Positions 1-7,517 of a DNA stretch of 26,685 nucleotides are shown in pieces; positions within the stretch are counted from its first letter, which is position 1, and every line of letters begins with the position of its first letter. A program made the position numbers and the translations under genes. Origin of the DNA: a virus; IMG/VR virus record IMGVR_UViG_3300010938_000124, positions 1-26,685 of that record. The stretch is one strand, 5' to 3'. Below the pieces are notes generated by a model. That model ran no database searches. It saw only the letters and a program-made list of their open reading frames with translations, and was not told the DNA's origin.

Positions 1-249
1 GGCGCGATTACAGATGCGTCGACCGCGACTGACATGGAAGTGGCTATCGCCAACACCGTTCGCGACACGGTTGTGGAGTCGCAAGGGTCGTATACACTTG
101 GGCAGGTGTTGTCTATCGTACTGTCCGTCCTTGCTGGCGTTACCACCAGCAGCGGTTCGGTGTTTAAGACGCCTAATGGCGCGGCCACTCGTGTGACGGC
201 TACGCTCAACGCGAACAACGAGCGTACATCGATGGTGCTGACGCCATGA
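1..249 (+). CDS. C-terminal part of a phage structural protein (5' end outside window)
   Basis: The frame is open from base 1 and ends at TGA 247-249, giving 82 residues of a protein that begins left of the window. An internal ATG at 34 exists but has no convincing ribosome site, so I read this as a truncated gene. The tail of the protein (leucine/valine-rich stretch, then a polar VTATLNANNERTSMVLTP ending) resembles the C-terminal domain of small conserved phage proteins near head and tail genes; that is pattern memory, not a search. Its stop overlaps the next ATG at 246, which supports co-translation with the late operon. Confidence 0.6.
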   Translation, partial: GAITDASTATDMEVAIANTVRDTVVESQGSYTLGQVLSIVLSVLAGVTTSSGSVFKTPNGAATRVTATLNANNERTSMVLTP

Positions 250-482
250 GGCGGGTACTGTTGTGGATCGCGTGTCATCTCGGGGTCGGCGTGATTTGGG
301 TACACCCCCGGGTGATGAGGAAGGCGGTCGACGTTGTGCGCCGTGTTGAGGCGATCCCTGGTGTGTTGTCTGGCGACTATCGTCGCTGCGAGGCGCTAGG
401 GCAGATGATCAAACGCGACGACATTCTACGCCGCGATGCGGCGATGGCGATAGAGTATGTCATTAGGCAGGGCGTGGTGTGA
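246..482 (+). CDS. Small membrane-anchored protein, unknown function
   Basis: 78 residues. The ATG overlaps the previous stop as ATGA, and its own TGA overlaps the GTG of the next gene. The N-terminus (about residues 3-20) is a hydrophobic segment behind MRR, either an uncleaved anchor or an inner-membrane helix; the rest is charged and helical. Its opening MRRVLLWIAC is nearly the same as the signal peptide of the fibre-like protein at 1698 (MMRRVLWIAC), so the two 5' ends may share an origin. I do not recognise the family. The position ahead of the ATP-grasp gene does not by itself reveal a role. Confidence 0.6.
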   Translation: MRRVLLWIACHLGVGVIWVHPRVMRKAVDVVRRVEAIPGVLSGDYRRCEALGQMIKRDDILRRDAAMAIEYVIRQGVV

Positions 483-1696
483 AGAGTGTGCTCGTGTATG
501 ATACGGGCTACGGCGTGGAGATCGCTGCTGGCCTCGCCCGGCAGGGCGTCAAGGTGTTGTACTATACGCCATGGCAACGCCCGTCACCCGAGGTTGTGTC
601 ATACGCCGCCGGGCTTGGCATCGTGGACAGGGTTCTTACGTTTTGGGACTACGTCGACAAGGTCGACTGCGTCGCGTTCTTCGATATGGGCATGGGTGAC
701 GCAGCGGCATGGCTACGCCGCAAGGGCCGTGTGGTGTTTGGTGCTGGCGCCGGTGAGCGGCTGGAGCAGGAACGTTGGGAGTTCCGGCGGTTGCAGAAAC
801 GGTTGGGCTTGCCCACACAAGACACGGCGCTTGTGCAGGGCACCACGGAGCTGCGCAAGTATCTTGCGACTCACGAGAACCGCTTCGTGAAGCTGGCGGT
901 GTTTCGCGGGTCGTCAGAGTCATTTATGGCGCGCAATCTGGCGTCAGCCGAGTTACTGATTCAAGAGGTTGAGGCGGCGTTTGGCCCGCTGCGCGACGAG
1001 TACAAGTTTATTTGCGAAGCCGCCGTCGAGGCCGACGTGGAGACGGGGTTCGACGCGATATTTGGCGACGGGTGGGTTACGCCCACGTTGTGGGGCTACG
1101 AGTTTCAGAAGGGCGCGTACATCGGCGAGTTTGGCAACGTCCCGAAGTGGCACCAGCGGACGATGGCGGCGCTAGCGCCAGTACTGCGCAAGCTGGACTA
1201 TCGAGGACCGATCTCGGTAGAGGAGCGTGTGATTGGCGAATCCACGTCGGTGCCTATTGACGTAACGGCACGTTTTCCGTTTACGTTTAGCGCTGCGTAC
1301 CCCGACTGGATTACGAACTTTGCGGAAGTGTTGTGGAACGTGGCTCAGCGCAAGCCGGTTGTGGCGAAGCCACGGGCACGTTTCGTGGGGTGCCTCCCGT
1401 TGGAGTCGCCTCACGCGATGACACACTACATCAAACTGGACTTTGATGAGTCGTTGCGTACGAAGGGCGTGCGCAACGGGTGCGTGCGGCTGGCGATGGG
1501 GTTCAAGGTTCGCGATGCGTACTACGCCGTGAAGGGCATGCCTGTTGTTTACAACCTTGTTGCGTGGGGCGACAGCGTAGACGCTGTCGCCGATACGTTG
1601 CGCCGTCTGGCGGACAAGGTTGATGCGTGCGACCTTGTGAAGACCACGTCGGGGTTAGACAACATTCTGAAGGTAAGAAAACGTTTGGGGTGGTGA
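479..1696 (+). CDS. PurD-like ATP-grasp protein
   Basis: 405 residues, GTG start overlapping the previous stop (GTGA). The layout follows phosphoribosylamine-glycine ligase (PurD). Residues 1-95 form a Rossmann-like N-domain (VLVYDTGYGVEIAAGLARQG). Residues 96-130 match the linker before the ATP site (ERLEQERWEFRRLQKRLGLPT). A conserved-looking lysine lies in RFVKLAVFRG (K138), and an acidic strand at ICEAAVEADVE (178-188) suits adenine/phosphate binding. KGAYIGEFG (211-219) sits where PurD has its GDTGPNTGG loop. DYRGPISVEE and VPIDVTARF (240-266) match the metal-binding strand, but the usual E-x-N-x-R is changed to D-x-T-x-R. A C-terminal domain of PurD type follows. ATP-grasp enzymes join an acid to an amine using ATP. 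A place among virion genes argues against purine synthesis; modification of a protein, peptide or base is an inference. Confidence 0.7.
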   Translation: MKSVLVYDTGYGVEIAAGLARQGVKVLYYTPWQRPSPEVVSYAAGLGIVDRVLTFWDYVDKVDCVAFFDMGMGDAAAWLRRKGRVVFGAGAGERLEQERWEFRRLQKRLGLPTQDTALVQGTTELRKYLATHENRFVKLAVFRGSSESFMARNLASAELLIQEVEAAFGPLRDEYKFICEAAVEADVETGFDAIFGDGWVTPTLWGYEFQKGAYIGEFGNVPKWHQRTMAALAPVLRKLDYRGPISVEERVIGESTSVPIDVTARFPFTFSAAYPDWITNFAEVLWNVAQRKPVVAKPRARFVGCLPLESPHAMTHYIKLDFDESLRTKGVRNGCVRLAMGFKVRDAYYAVKGMPVVYNLVAWGDSVDAVADTLRRLADKVDACDLVKTTSGLDNILKVRKRLGW

Positions 1697-1697
1697 G

Positions 1698-2354
1698 ATG
1701 ATGCGACGTGTGTTGTGGATAGCGTGTGCGGTGCTGATCGGCGCGGCCATTGCGTCAGCCGAGCCGCCGAAGGCGCGTTTCCGAGATGTGGTGGTAGACA
1801 ATAGTCTCACGCTTGGCGGCGTTACGCGAACGGATTGGCCGCAAGGCGGCGGGGCGCTTGGGGACAACTCTGTGACGTACAATCACATCATCTTTCCCAC
1901 CGACGGCGGCTACGTACGGTTTGACAACAGTTATTCCGCTGGCGTTATTTTCGGACTTTATTCTACTGGTTCTCCGACTATTCGTAGTCTCATTGAGTTG
2001 GACGACAGCGGCGAAGTCTACTGGGAAAGCGTGCGCCCTGATTTTACTGCGTTTGGCGAGGTAGATTTTTCACCGTCTGCCAACCGTGCACTTATGCGTG
2101 TTTACCAAGGAACGCCTCTTGTTTTTGGGGGAGACAATGTTCTGATTACGTTAAACGACATAGGTCGTACCCCAACCGCTCAGCTTGAGGTTGACGGTGG
2201 TCTTCGACTGAATACTACGTTAGCGAAGCCGACTTGCGATAGTACCCAGCGCGGCACGTTGTGGTTTACACAAGGCGGTGCCGGTGTGAAGGACACCCTC
2301 GAAGTGTGCGCCAAAGACGCCTCTGGCACGTATGCGTGGCGCACGTTATATTAG
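1698..2354 (+). CDS. Fibre-like virion protein with signal peptide
   Basis: 218 residues, starting two bases after the ATP-grasp stop. Residues 1-22 form a clear Sec-type signal: MMRR, a hydrophobic core (VLWIACAVLIGAAIA), then a likely cut after ASA before EPPK. The mature part is glycine, threonine and aspartate rich with beta character. It ends in a motif common at the end of phage and bacterial fibre proteins (LRLNTTLAKPTCDSTQRG followed by LWFT and CAKDASGTYAW), with two cysteines that could pair. Bases about 1910-2200 are clearly more AT-rich than the neighbours, as often seen in receptor-binding modules. An export signal on a protein encoded inside a virion operon is unusual. Function not proven. 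Confidence 0.6.
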   Translation: MMRRVLWIACAVLIGAAIASAEPPKARFRDVVVDNSLTLGGVTRTDWPQGGGALGDNSVTYNHIIFPTDGGYVRFDNSYSAGVIFGLYSTGSPTIRSLIELDDSGEVYWESVRPDFTAFGEVDFSPSANRALMRVYQGTPLVFGGDNVLITLNDIGRTPTAQLEVDGGLRLNTTLAKPTCDSTQRGTLWFTQGGAGVKDTLEVCAKDASGTYAWRTLY

Positions 2355-2366
2355 GAGCGCAGGCAG

Positions 2367-2678
2367 ATGCGATACGCTATTTACGGCAACGTGTTGCCGG
2401 GCGCGACGGTTACAGTATACGAACCAGGTACGCCTAATCTAGCGACCATATATGCCGTGCCTAGCGGCGGGTCGCCGGTGGACCACGTTACGGCTGACGC
2501 AAATGGGAACGTGGTGTTTTACGCCGACGACGAGCAGTATCCCGTTGTGTCGTACTTTGACGTGAAGGTCGAAAAGGCTGGCTACGAAACGCGGACGGTC
2601 AGCGGTGTCTGGGCGTTCTTCTCGACGGTGCCGAACGCTAACATCCTTGGCTGGGTCCGTGTGGAGGCGGCGCCATGA
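2367..2678 (+). CDS. Ig/prealbumin-like fibre accessory protein
   Basis: 103 residues. A GGAG site lies about 10 bases before the ATG. The pattern GATVTVYEPGTPNLATIYAV, then TADANGNVVFYADD, then YFDVKVEKAGY is the carboxypeptidase-regulatory or prealbumin-like beta-sandwich signature found in many phage fibre and tail-decoration proteins. The protein is one such domain plus a short C-terminal extension (GWVRVEAAP). Its stop overlaps the next start. It may decorate the adaptor or the fibre encoded next door; the direct partner is unknown. Confidence 0.6.
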   Translation: MRYAIYGNVLPGATVTVYEPGTPNLATIYAVPSGGSPVDHVTADANGNVVFYADDEQYPVVSYFDVKVEKAGYETRTVSGVWAFFSTVPNANILGWVRVEAAP

Positions 2679-3370
2679 CGTACAACGAGATTGAGGCGCA
2701 GGTCCTAGCGGAGCTGAACCGCTCGGACATTGCGGGCGAAGTGCCCGCGTGGGTTGACCGGGCGTACCGCGATGTGATGTCGCGCCACAACTTTACGTGG
2801 ATGCGTGCTACGGACGTACGGATGACGCAGGTCGGCGTGTATCGCTACGCTATGCCTAGCGACTTCTACGACACCGAGGACGTGTTGCTGATTGACGGGA
2901 CCAACTCGCGCGAACTTAAGGAACTGTTGATTAACGAGTTCGACGCGAAGCACCCCAACCCTCCATCGGACCCATACGACAGGCCGACGGAGTGTAGCGT
3001 AGTGCATGGAATGTCTGCCGACGGCGTGCCGTACGTCGAGTTGCACTTGTGGCCCGTGCCGGACGCGGTTTACACGATCCAACTACGTTACGTAGTAACG
3101 GCACCAACGTTGTCCGGCACCGCCGTGCCGATAATCCCGGCGAAGTACCACGCGGTGCTCGTGTTCGGTGCGTTGAAGTACGGCTTCGCCCGGCTACGTG
3201 AGTATGACGCGGCTACGTTTTGGGGCGGCGAGATGGATCGCCTACTGGCGTCGATGATCCGCGAGGATCGTGAGTTGCCCAACGTTCGCCGCCAGTTGGC
3301 GGACTTTCGTCCGACGCGGCCGTACGGCGGCAGCGACCATCTATCACCGTTCGTTAGGAGGATGACGTAA
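2675..3370 (+). CDS. Head-to-tail adaptor candidate
   Basis: 231 residues. GGAGG at about 2661 precedes the ATG, which overlaps the previous stop. The N-terminal helix pair (EIEAQVLAELNRSD, then WVDRAYRDVMSRHNFTWM) followed by a YRYAMPSDFYDTEDVLL strand region is the pattern of phage adaptor or connector proteins that sit below the portal. It also has an ELHLWPVPDAVYTIQLRYV strand and a helical C-terminal half. This shape is shared by adaptor-like proteins of short-tailed and siphovirus phages, so the exact assignment (gp4-like, T7 gp11-like or other) is left open. It lies upstream of the fibre and beta-propeller genes, fitting a tail-assembly block. Confidence 0.55.
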   Translation: MTYNEIEAQVLAELNRSDIAGEVPAWVDRAYRDVMSRHNFTWMRATDVRMTQVGVYRYAMPSDFYDTEDVLLIDGTNSRELKELLINEFDAKHPNPPSDPYDRPTECSVVHGMSADGVPYVELHLWPVPDAVYTIQLRYVVTAPTLSGTAVPIIPAKYHAVLVFGALKYGFARLREYDAATFWGGEMDRLLASMIREDRELPNVRRQLADFRPTRPYGGSDHLSPFVRRMT

Positions 3371-4065
3371 TGGCTACGTGGAACGAGAGCAAGCCTGCGG
3401 ATAGCGATCAGATCAGTCAGGGCGCTGGCGAGATTCGCCAGTTGAAGGTGGACATCCGCGAGCGGATGGACAATGAGCATGTGTGGTCCGCGACGGGTGA
3501 CAACACAGACGGCAAGCACCTTGAGGGTAGCGCCCGCATCACGACGGACACGGTGGCGCCGACTAACGTCGACGACGGGCGATTGTTTTACGACACGGCC
3601 AACAAGTTGCTGAAGGTCGCCAATGGGTCGGCGTTTAACAACATGGATGTTGATGCAACGCAGGTGCTCAACATTTTAGGGTACAAGTTTGCGTCAGCCG
3701 CTGGCCCGCAGGCGGTCACGGCGACGTATGCTAATTTTGTGTCGACGACTATCAACAAGAAAGAGGCGTCGTCGATACTTGTTGTACTTGGCAAGCTTAC
3801 CACCATAACTGGGGGGTCGACGTCTCATGAATGTGTTCTTGCAGTAGACGGCTCATCCGTCTATGACAGTTACGCCGTAACGTCGACGCTTAGCAATTAC
3901 TCTGATCGTATGCCGGCTACAATATTTACGGTTGTAACAGGGGCGGCGGCCGGTAGCCATACTGTCGGCTTGCAGGTACGTTACAAAGCAGGGACAGCCA
4001 ACCCGGGGTATGTTGAGTTCGGGTCGCTGCTCGTACTTGAGCTGCGTAATCCGTTCACACTGTGA
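3370..4065 (+). CDS. Tail fibre protein
   Basis: 231 residues. AGGAGG at 3356-3361 sits before the ATG, which shares one base with the preceding TAA. The N-terminus (WNESKPADSDQISQGAGEIR, then QLKVDIRERMDNEHVW) is a recurring start of phage fibre proteins that attach to the virion: a W..S.P...D.IS.G...IR.LK pattern with histidines and a GSARI strand. GRLFYDTANKLLKVANGSAF follows, the short beta-repeat typical of fibre shafts. The C-terminal half (residues about 105-231) is a predicted beta-sandwich, a likely receptor-contact domain, and its DNA is more AT-rich than the flanks. It probably forms a trimer, as such fibres do; not shown by the sequence. Confidence 0.65.
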   Translation: MATWNESKPADSDQISQGAGEIRQLKVDIRERMDNEHVWSATGDNTDGKHLEGSARITTDTVAPTNVDDGRLFYDTANKLLKVANGSAFNNMDVDATQVLNILGYKFASAAGPQAVTATYANFVSTTINKKEASSILVVLGKLTTITGGSTSHECVLAVDGSSVYDSYAVTSTLSNYSDRMPATIFTVVTGAAAGSHTVGLQVRYKAGTANPGYVEFGSLLVLELRNPFTL

Positions 4066-4292
4066 TGTTGACGCTACCGATTATACCGGCTGACGCTACC
4101 GGCATCAAAAGGGCGTTGGACGACTTCCTACATCGTCTTGTGCTGCAGCAAGACCTGCAGGTTGCGTCTGCCCCTACGGGGCCAGGGACGTATGTGGGGC
4201 AACGTGCGTGGCGCGTACCGCCCGCGTCAGGCCAACCGATGGGCTGGTTGTGGAACGGCACGACGTGGTTGGCAATGCCGAATGTGCCATGA
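4065..4292 (+). CDS. Small tail-region protein, unknown
   Basis: 75 residues from the ATG at 4065, which overlaps the fibre stop as TGATG; an in-frame GTG at 4062 is the alternative. It has a helical N-terminal half (KRALDDFLHRLVLQQDLQV), a glycine/proline turn region, and a beta-rich end (GWLWNGTTWLAM). Its TGA overlaps the ATG of the beta-propeller gene. The tryptophan-rich end looks like a small beta-hairpin module of the kind seen in fibre-associated proteins. I do not recognise the family. Confidence 0.55.
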   Translation: MLTLPIIPADATGIKRALDDFLHRLVLQQDLQVASAPTGPGTYVGQRAWRVPPASGQPMGWLWNGTTWLAMPNVP

Positions 4293-5887
4293 TGCCAATT
4301 GAGTTGTCGCCATTCTTGCGTTGGAACCCGTCGCTCCCGAAGCGCACGCTGGAGAATGGGGAGCTGGCGGTAGCCGAGAACGTGTTTGTGCGTTGGGGCG
4401 CCGTCATGCCGGCGTATGGGTGGAGTGCGCTGACTACGTCGCCGGTGTACCCGCTGAAGTCGTGGGACTCGTACGGAGTCGATGAACTGTGGAGCACTAC
4501 TAGCGGGACATGGATGACACAAGGGACTATTGGTGGTATAATTCGCCATATGCACGTCCATGTCGACACTTCAGGCAATTCGTATGTGTGTCTCCACACC
4601 GACGACCAGTTCATTGTGTACGACCCATATACAGTTACTTTTCAGATCCTGACCAACGTAAATGGTTACATCGCGTCCGAGTTTTGGTCTGGTGACACGT
4701 ATGGGGACTGGTACGTGTTCACCAACGGTTATGACCCCGTGCAAGTCTGGAAGATGACGAAAACGGGCAGCGACTGGGACCCAGCGGTCGACTTGGGTGG
4801 TAGCCCGCCAAAGGCGAGGGTTGTGTTGACGGTAGGGTCGTACCTCATGCTACTCGCGATAGAGTCTGATGATCCGGCGGACCTCCGTAAGGTGCAATGG
4901 AGCGCGTCGGGCTCGCCAGAGACGTGGTCGGGCGGCGATAGTGGCAGTTTGTATGTATACGAAGGCGAGGGTAACATTGTTGCCGCTGGGCGTCTTACGC
5001 GTGACAGCATCGCCGTCTACAAAACGGGCTCGTTCCACCGTATAGCGATGGCAGGGTTTCCGTACTACTTTGTGCAACAGACCGTCGTCCCCAGCGTAGG
5101 TCTGTGGGCACGTCGCGGCGTAGCCTCGATTGGTGAGGTGCATGTCGTGCTGTCCACAAGTGGGCTTGTTACGTTTGACGGGTCGTCCGTGACGCCGTTC
5201 CAACCGATGGTCAACGCGGTCCTCAGCGAGTTGTACCCTGTGGGCAAGTCCGAGTACGCAGCGCTTGTGTACGAGCGTACGGCCCGTTACCTGTGGGTGA
5301 TGATCCCATCTCCGGGGGAAGACACGGGCTGGCTGTCACGGGCGTTCGTGTTCGACTTCAATAGTGGGTCGTGGACCTTACAGAGTGAGTTTGCGTGTAC
5401 TACTGCTGCGTCAGCAGCCATTCCTTTGTCGTCTTTGCGATGGGTTGATATGAATGATACGTGGGCGGATCACCCGGAATGGTGGGAATCTCGTTCCGTA
5501 GAAGCTACGGACGTGCTCCTTCTTGGTGACACGAGCGGTTATCTGCAAATTGCCCGTGTGGGTCTGTCCACGCGCTCGGGCGTACCATTCACGTCCGTGT
5601 TGGAGACGCGGATGTTTAACCCCGGGGCCGAGTTGTTTCAGAGCCCCGGCACGAAGTGTGAACTGGTGCAACTCGACGTTGGCCCGCAGGCGGATACCGT
5701 CACGATACAGATGGGGACGTCGGAGCGTGGCGACGCGAACATTGTGTGGGGGCCACCGCTGACGCCTGTCGGTGGAAGAGTGTACACTACCCTCGTTGGG
5801 CGATGGTTCATCTTTAGAGTGTCGTCTACGACAGGGTTCGACATCACTAACATCACCGCGTGGTTCGTGAAACGGGGGGTGGTCTGA
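4289..5887 (+). CDS. Beta-propeller tail protein, P22 gp10-like
   Basis: 532 residues from ATG 4289, which overlaps the previous TGA; an in-frame ATG at 4208 would overlap that gene by 85 bases and is less likely. The N-terminus (LSPFLRWNPSLPKRTLENGE, then LAVAENVFVRWGAVMPAYGW) and repeated blade-like strands follow the pattern of phage packaged-DNA-stabilising or tail-hub propeller proteins. Later landmarks are VQWSASGSPETWSGG (residues about 215-229), DSIAVYKTGSFHRI, VGLWARRGVASIGEVHVVLS, GLVTFDGSSV and AFVFDFNSGSWTLQ. The family closes the portal channel and links it to the tail in short-tailed phages. Its position right before the ejection-type proteins agrees. The assignment rests on motif memory, not on an alignment. 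Confidence 0.6.
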   Translation: MMPIELSPFLRWNPSLPKRTLENGELAVAENVFVRWGAVMPAYGWSALTTSPVYPLKSWDSYGVDELWSTTSGTWMTQGTIGGIIRHMHVHVDTSGNSYVCLHTDDQFIVYDPYTVTFQILTNVNGYIASEFWSGDTYGDWYVFTNGYDPVQVWKMTKTGSDWDPAVDLGGSPPKARVVLTVGSYLMLLAIESDDPADLRKVQWSASGSPETWSGGDSGSLYVYEGEGNIVAAGRLTRDSIAVYKTGSFHRIAMAGFPYYFVQQTVVPSVGLWARRGVASIGEVHVVLSTSGLVTFDGSSVTPFQPMVNAVLSELYPVGKSEYAALVYERTARYLWVMIPSPGEDTGWLSRAFVFDFNSGSWTLQSEFACTTAASAAIPLSSLRWVDMNDTWADHPEWWESRSVEATDVLLLGDTSGYLQIARVGLSTRSGVPFTSVLETRMFNPGAELFQSPGTKCELVQLDVGPQADTVTIQMGTSERGDANIVWGPPLTPVGGRVYTTLVGRWFIFRVSSTTGFDITNITAWFVKRGVV

Positions 5888-6573
5888 TGGGGCTGTTTAA
5901 GAGCATCGGCAAAGCGTTGGGAGGTGTGCTTAAGGCGTTTAACCCATTCGCTCCGGCGGAGCAGAGACAGAGCGTCAGTTATGGGTACTTTGAATCGCCC
6001 GAGCAACGCGCGCTCCGCGAGCAGATGTTAGGGTGGCTTCAGCAACAGTTGCCTCTCACACAGCAGTCTGTGCAGCAGATGGGTGGTTACCTCGGTGCGA
6101 TGTCTCCGGCGCTGAGCACCGCGTTGCGGCAGTACGAGAGTCCGTTTACCACGCCTGAGTTCAGCACCGCGGCGAACACGCTGGCGTCGTATCTTGGCAA
6201 CGCGTTTTCAACGCAAGTCGCTCCGCGGCTGATGAGTGACGCGGCCCGCGCAGGGCTGACGGGGTCGTCAGGCGCCGCAACGGCGATGAGCCAAGCGGGG
6301 ATGGACTACATCACGACGCTAGGCAACATGCTCTCGCAGTTGGGGCTGTCGCAACAGGCGCTTGGCGCTAGCACGGCGAACCAGGCGTTCCGTGATCTTC
6401 TGGCGGGGCAGCTGGCGCGTAGTGAGATGGCGTACGGCCCGCTGGCGCAGTACCTCAAAGTTGGGTCGTTGCTGCCTACGCTCCAGCAGACTGGCGCGAC
6501 GACAAAGTCGTACGAGGGTGGTAGTTGGGGCAACTTGCTCGGTCTTGGGAAGATTCTGGGAGGTCTCTTCTGA
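5887..6573 (+). CDS. Internal virion / DNA ejection protein candidate (small)
   Basis: 228 residues from ATG 5887, sharing one base with the previous TGA (TGATG). The N-terminus (MGLFKSIGKALGGVLKAFNP) is an amphipathic helix that could insert into a membrane. The body is rich in A, Q, G, S and T with long helices (REQMLGWLQQQLPLTQQSVQ) and a conserved-looking core ARAGLTGSSGAATAMSQAG, a pattern I associate with internal or ejected proteins of short-tailed phages. It is the first of three consecutive genes with this style (5887, 6573 and 7514), like the trio of ejection proteins in P22 and T7; the analogy is by order and composition only. Confidence 0.5.
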   Translation: MGLFKSIGKALGGVLKAFNPFAPAEQRQSVSYGYFESPEQRALREQMLGWLQQQLPLTQQSVQQMGGYLGAMSPALSTALRQYESPFTTPEFSTAANTLASYLGNAFSTQVAPRLMSDAARAGLTGSSGAATAMSQAGMDYITTLGNMLSQLGLSQQALGASTANQAFRDLLAGQLARSEMAYGPLAQYLKVGSLLPTLQQTGATTKSYEGGSWGNLLGLGKILGGLF

Positions 6574-7517
6574 TGGACCTTTTGACCGCGTTGCGCAGTC
6601 TTGAGGAAGACAAGCTCCGTCGACAGACGTTCGACCTGATGCGTCAGGAGACGGAGGCTCGTCTCAACACGATGGCCGAGGCGCTTCGTCAGTCGCGTGA
6701 GGCGTTTCCGCTACAAATGGCCGCGGCGAGGCGCGAAGAGGCCGCGAAGGCGGCGATGCAGCCATTTGCGCAGCTGGCAGGACTTGCGGAGACGTTAGGC
6801 GGCACAGCGCCTCAGGCGCCAGCGTTCCGCAACCTGGCGGCGGAGTTGTACGGGAAACCGGCGCAGCCCAACATGGGCATGTTGCCCGCCACGGGCGGGG
6901 TAGTGCCTATCGGCGACATCGCAGCGCGCCGGCGGTACAATGAGGGTGCAGCGGCGCTAGACAAAATTATGCAAGAAATTGTGGAGGCTAACAAGCCTGG
7001 TGCGCGTGAGGGCGCTGTCGCGCGGGCGAGGGCAGAGGCGGAGTACCCGTTCCAGGAGAAGTTGGCGAGGTTGTCGGCAGAACTCGCTAAGCAACGTGCC
7101 GAAGGTGTTACGAAGGACGAACTGGCGAAGATTATGTTGCAGCACCGACTGGGACGTGAGTACGAACTTACTCAGGTTCCACATTCAGGCTTTATGACTG
7201 CCAGCAGTCTGCTGGGCAACATGCTGAAGCAACACGTTGCCGCGGTCCGCGATCCTCGTCTTGCGGAGACTCCCGAGCTGGCCAGGCAGGAGTTGCAGAG
7301 CCTGAGCGACGACATACAGTTCGCGCAGCGGATGAGAGACTCGTTTGCGGCCACGCTGCCGCCTGGGTCTAATGTCGCCGCGACTCTGCGGCCGTTCAAT
7401 GAAATTATTGCGATGCTCAACGACTTGTACGCTCGCTTGTGGAACAAGCATTGGGGCAAGCGTGAAGAATCCGAGCGTGTGACCGGCGGGAAGTTTGAGC
7501 CATTGGTGTCGCCATGA
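6573..7517 (+). CDS. Internal virion / ejection protein candidate (helical)
   Basis: 314 residues from ATG 6573, overlapping the previous TGA (TGATG); an upstream in-frame ATG at 6525 lies inside the preceding gene and is rejected. The N-terminal 70 residues are strongly charged and helical, probably coiled coil (LEEDKLRRQTFDLMRQETEA). A glycine/proline middle part (about 85-125) is followed by a second long helical stretch up to the C-terminus. No enzymatic motif is visible. Its location between a small Gln-rich protein and a 1188-residue protein suggests the middle member of an ejection-protein set. Not recognised by family. Confidence 0.5.
   Translation: MDLLTALRSLEEDKLRRQTFDLMRQETEARLNTMAEALRQSREAFPLQMAAARREEAAKAAMQPFAQLAGLAETLGGTAPQAPAFRNLAAELYGKPAQPNMGMLPATGGVVPIGDIAARRRYNEGAAALDKIMQEIVEANKPGAREGAVARARAEAEYPFQEKLARLSAELAKQRAEGVTKDELAKIMLQHRLGREYELTQVPHSGFMTASSLLGNMLKQHVAAVRDPRLAETPELARQELQSLSDDIQFAQRMRDSFAATLPPGSNVAATLRPFNEIIAMLNDLYARLWNKHWGKREESERVTGGKFEPLVSP

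Noticed and set aside
479-1696. A true purine-synthesis PurD enzyme
   Set aside because: Key metal-strand residues differ and the gene lies in a virion operon with no other purine genes.
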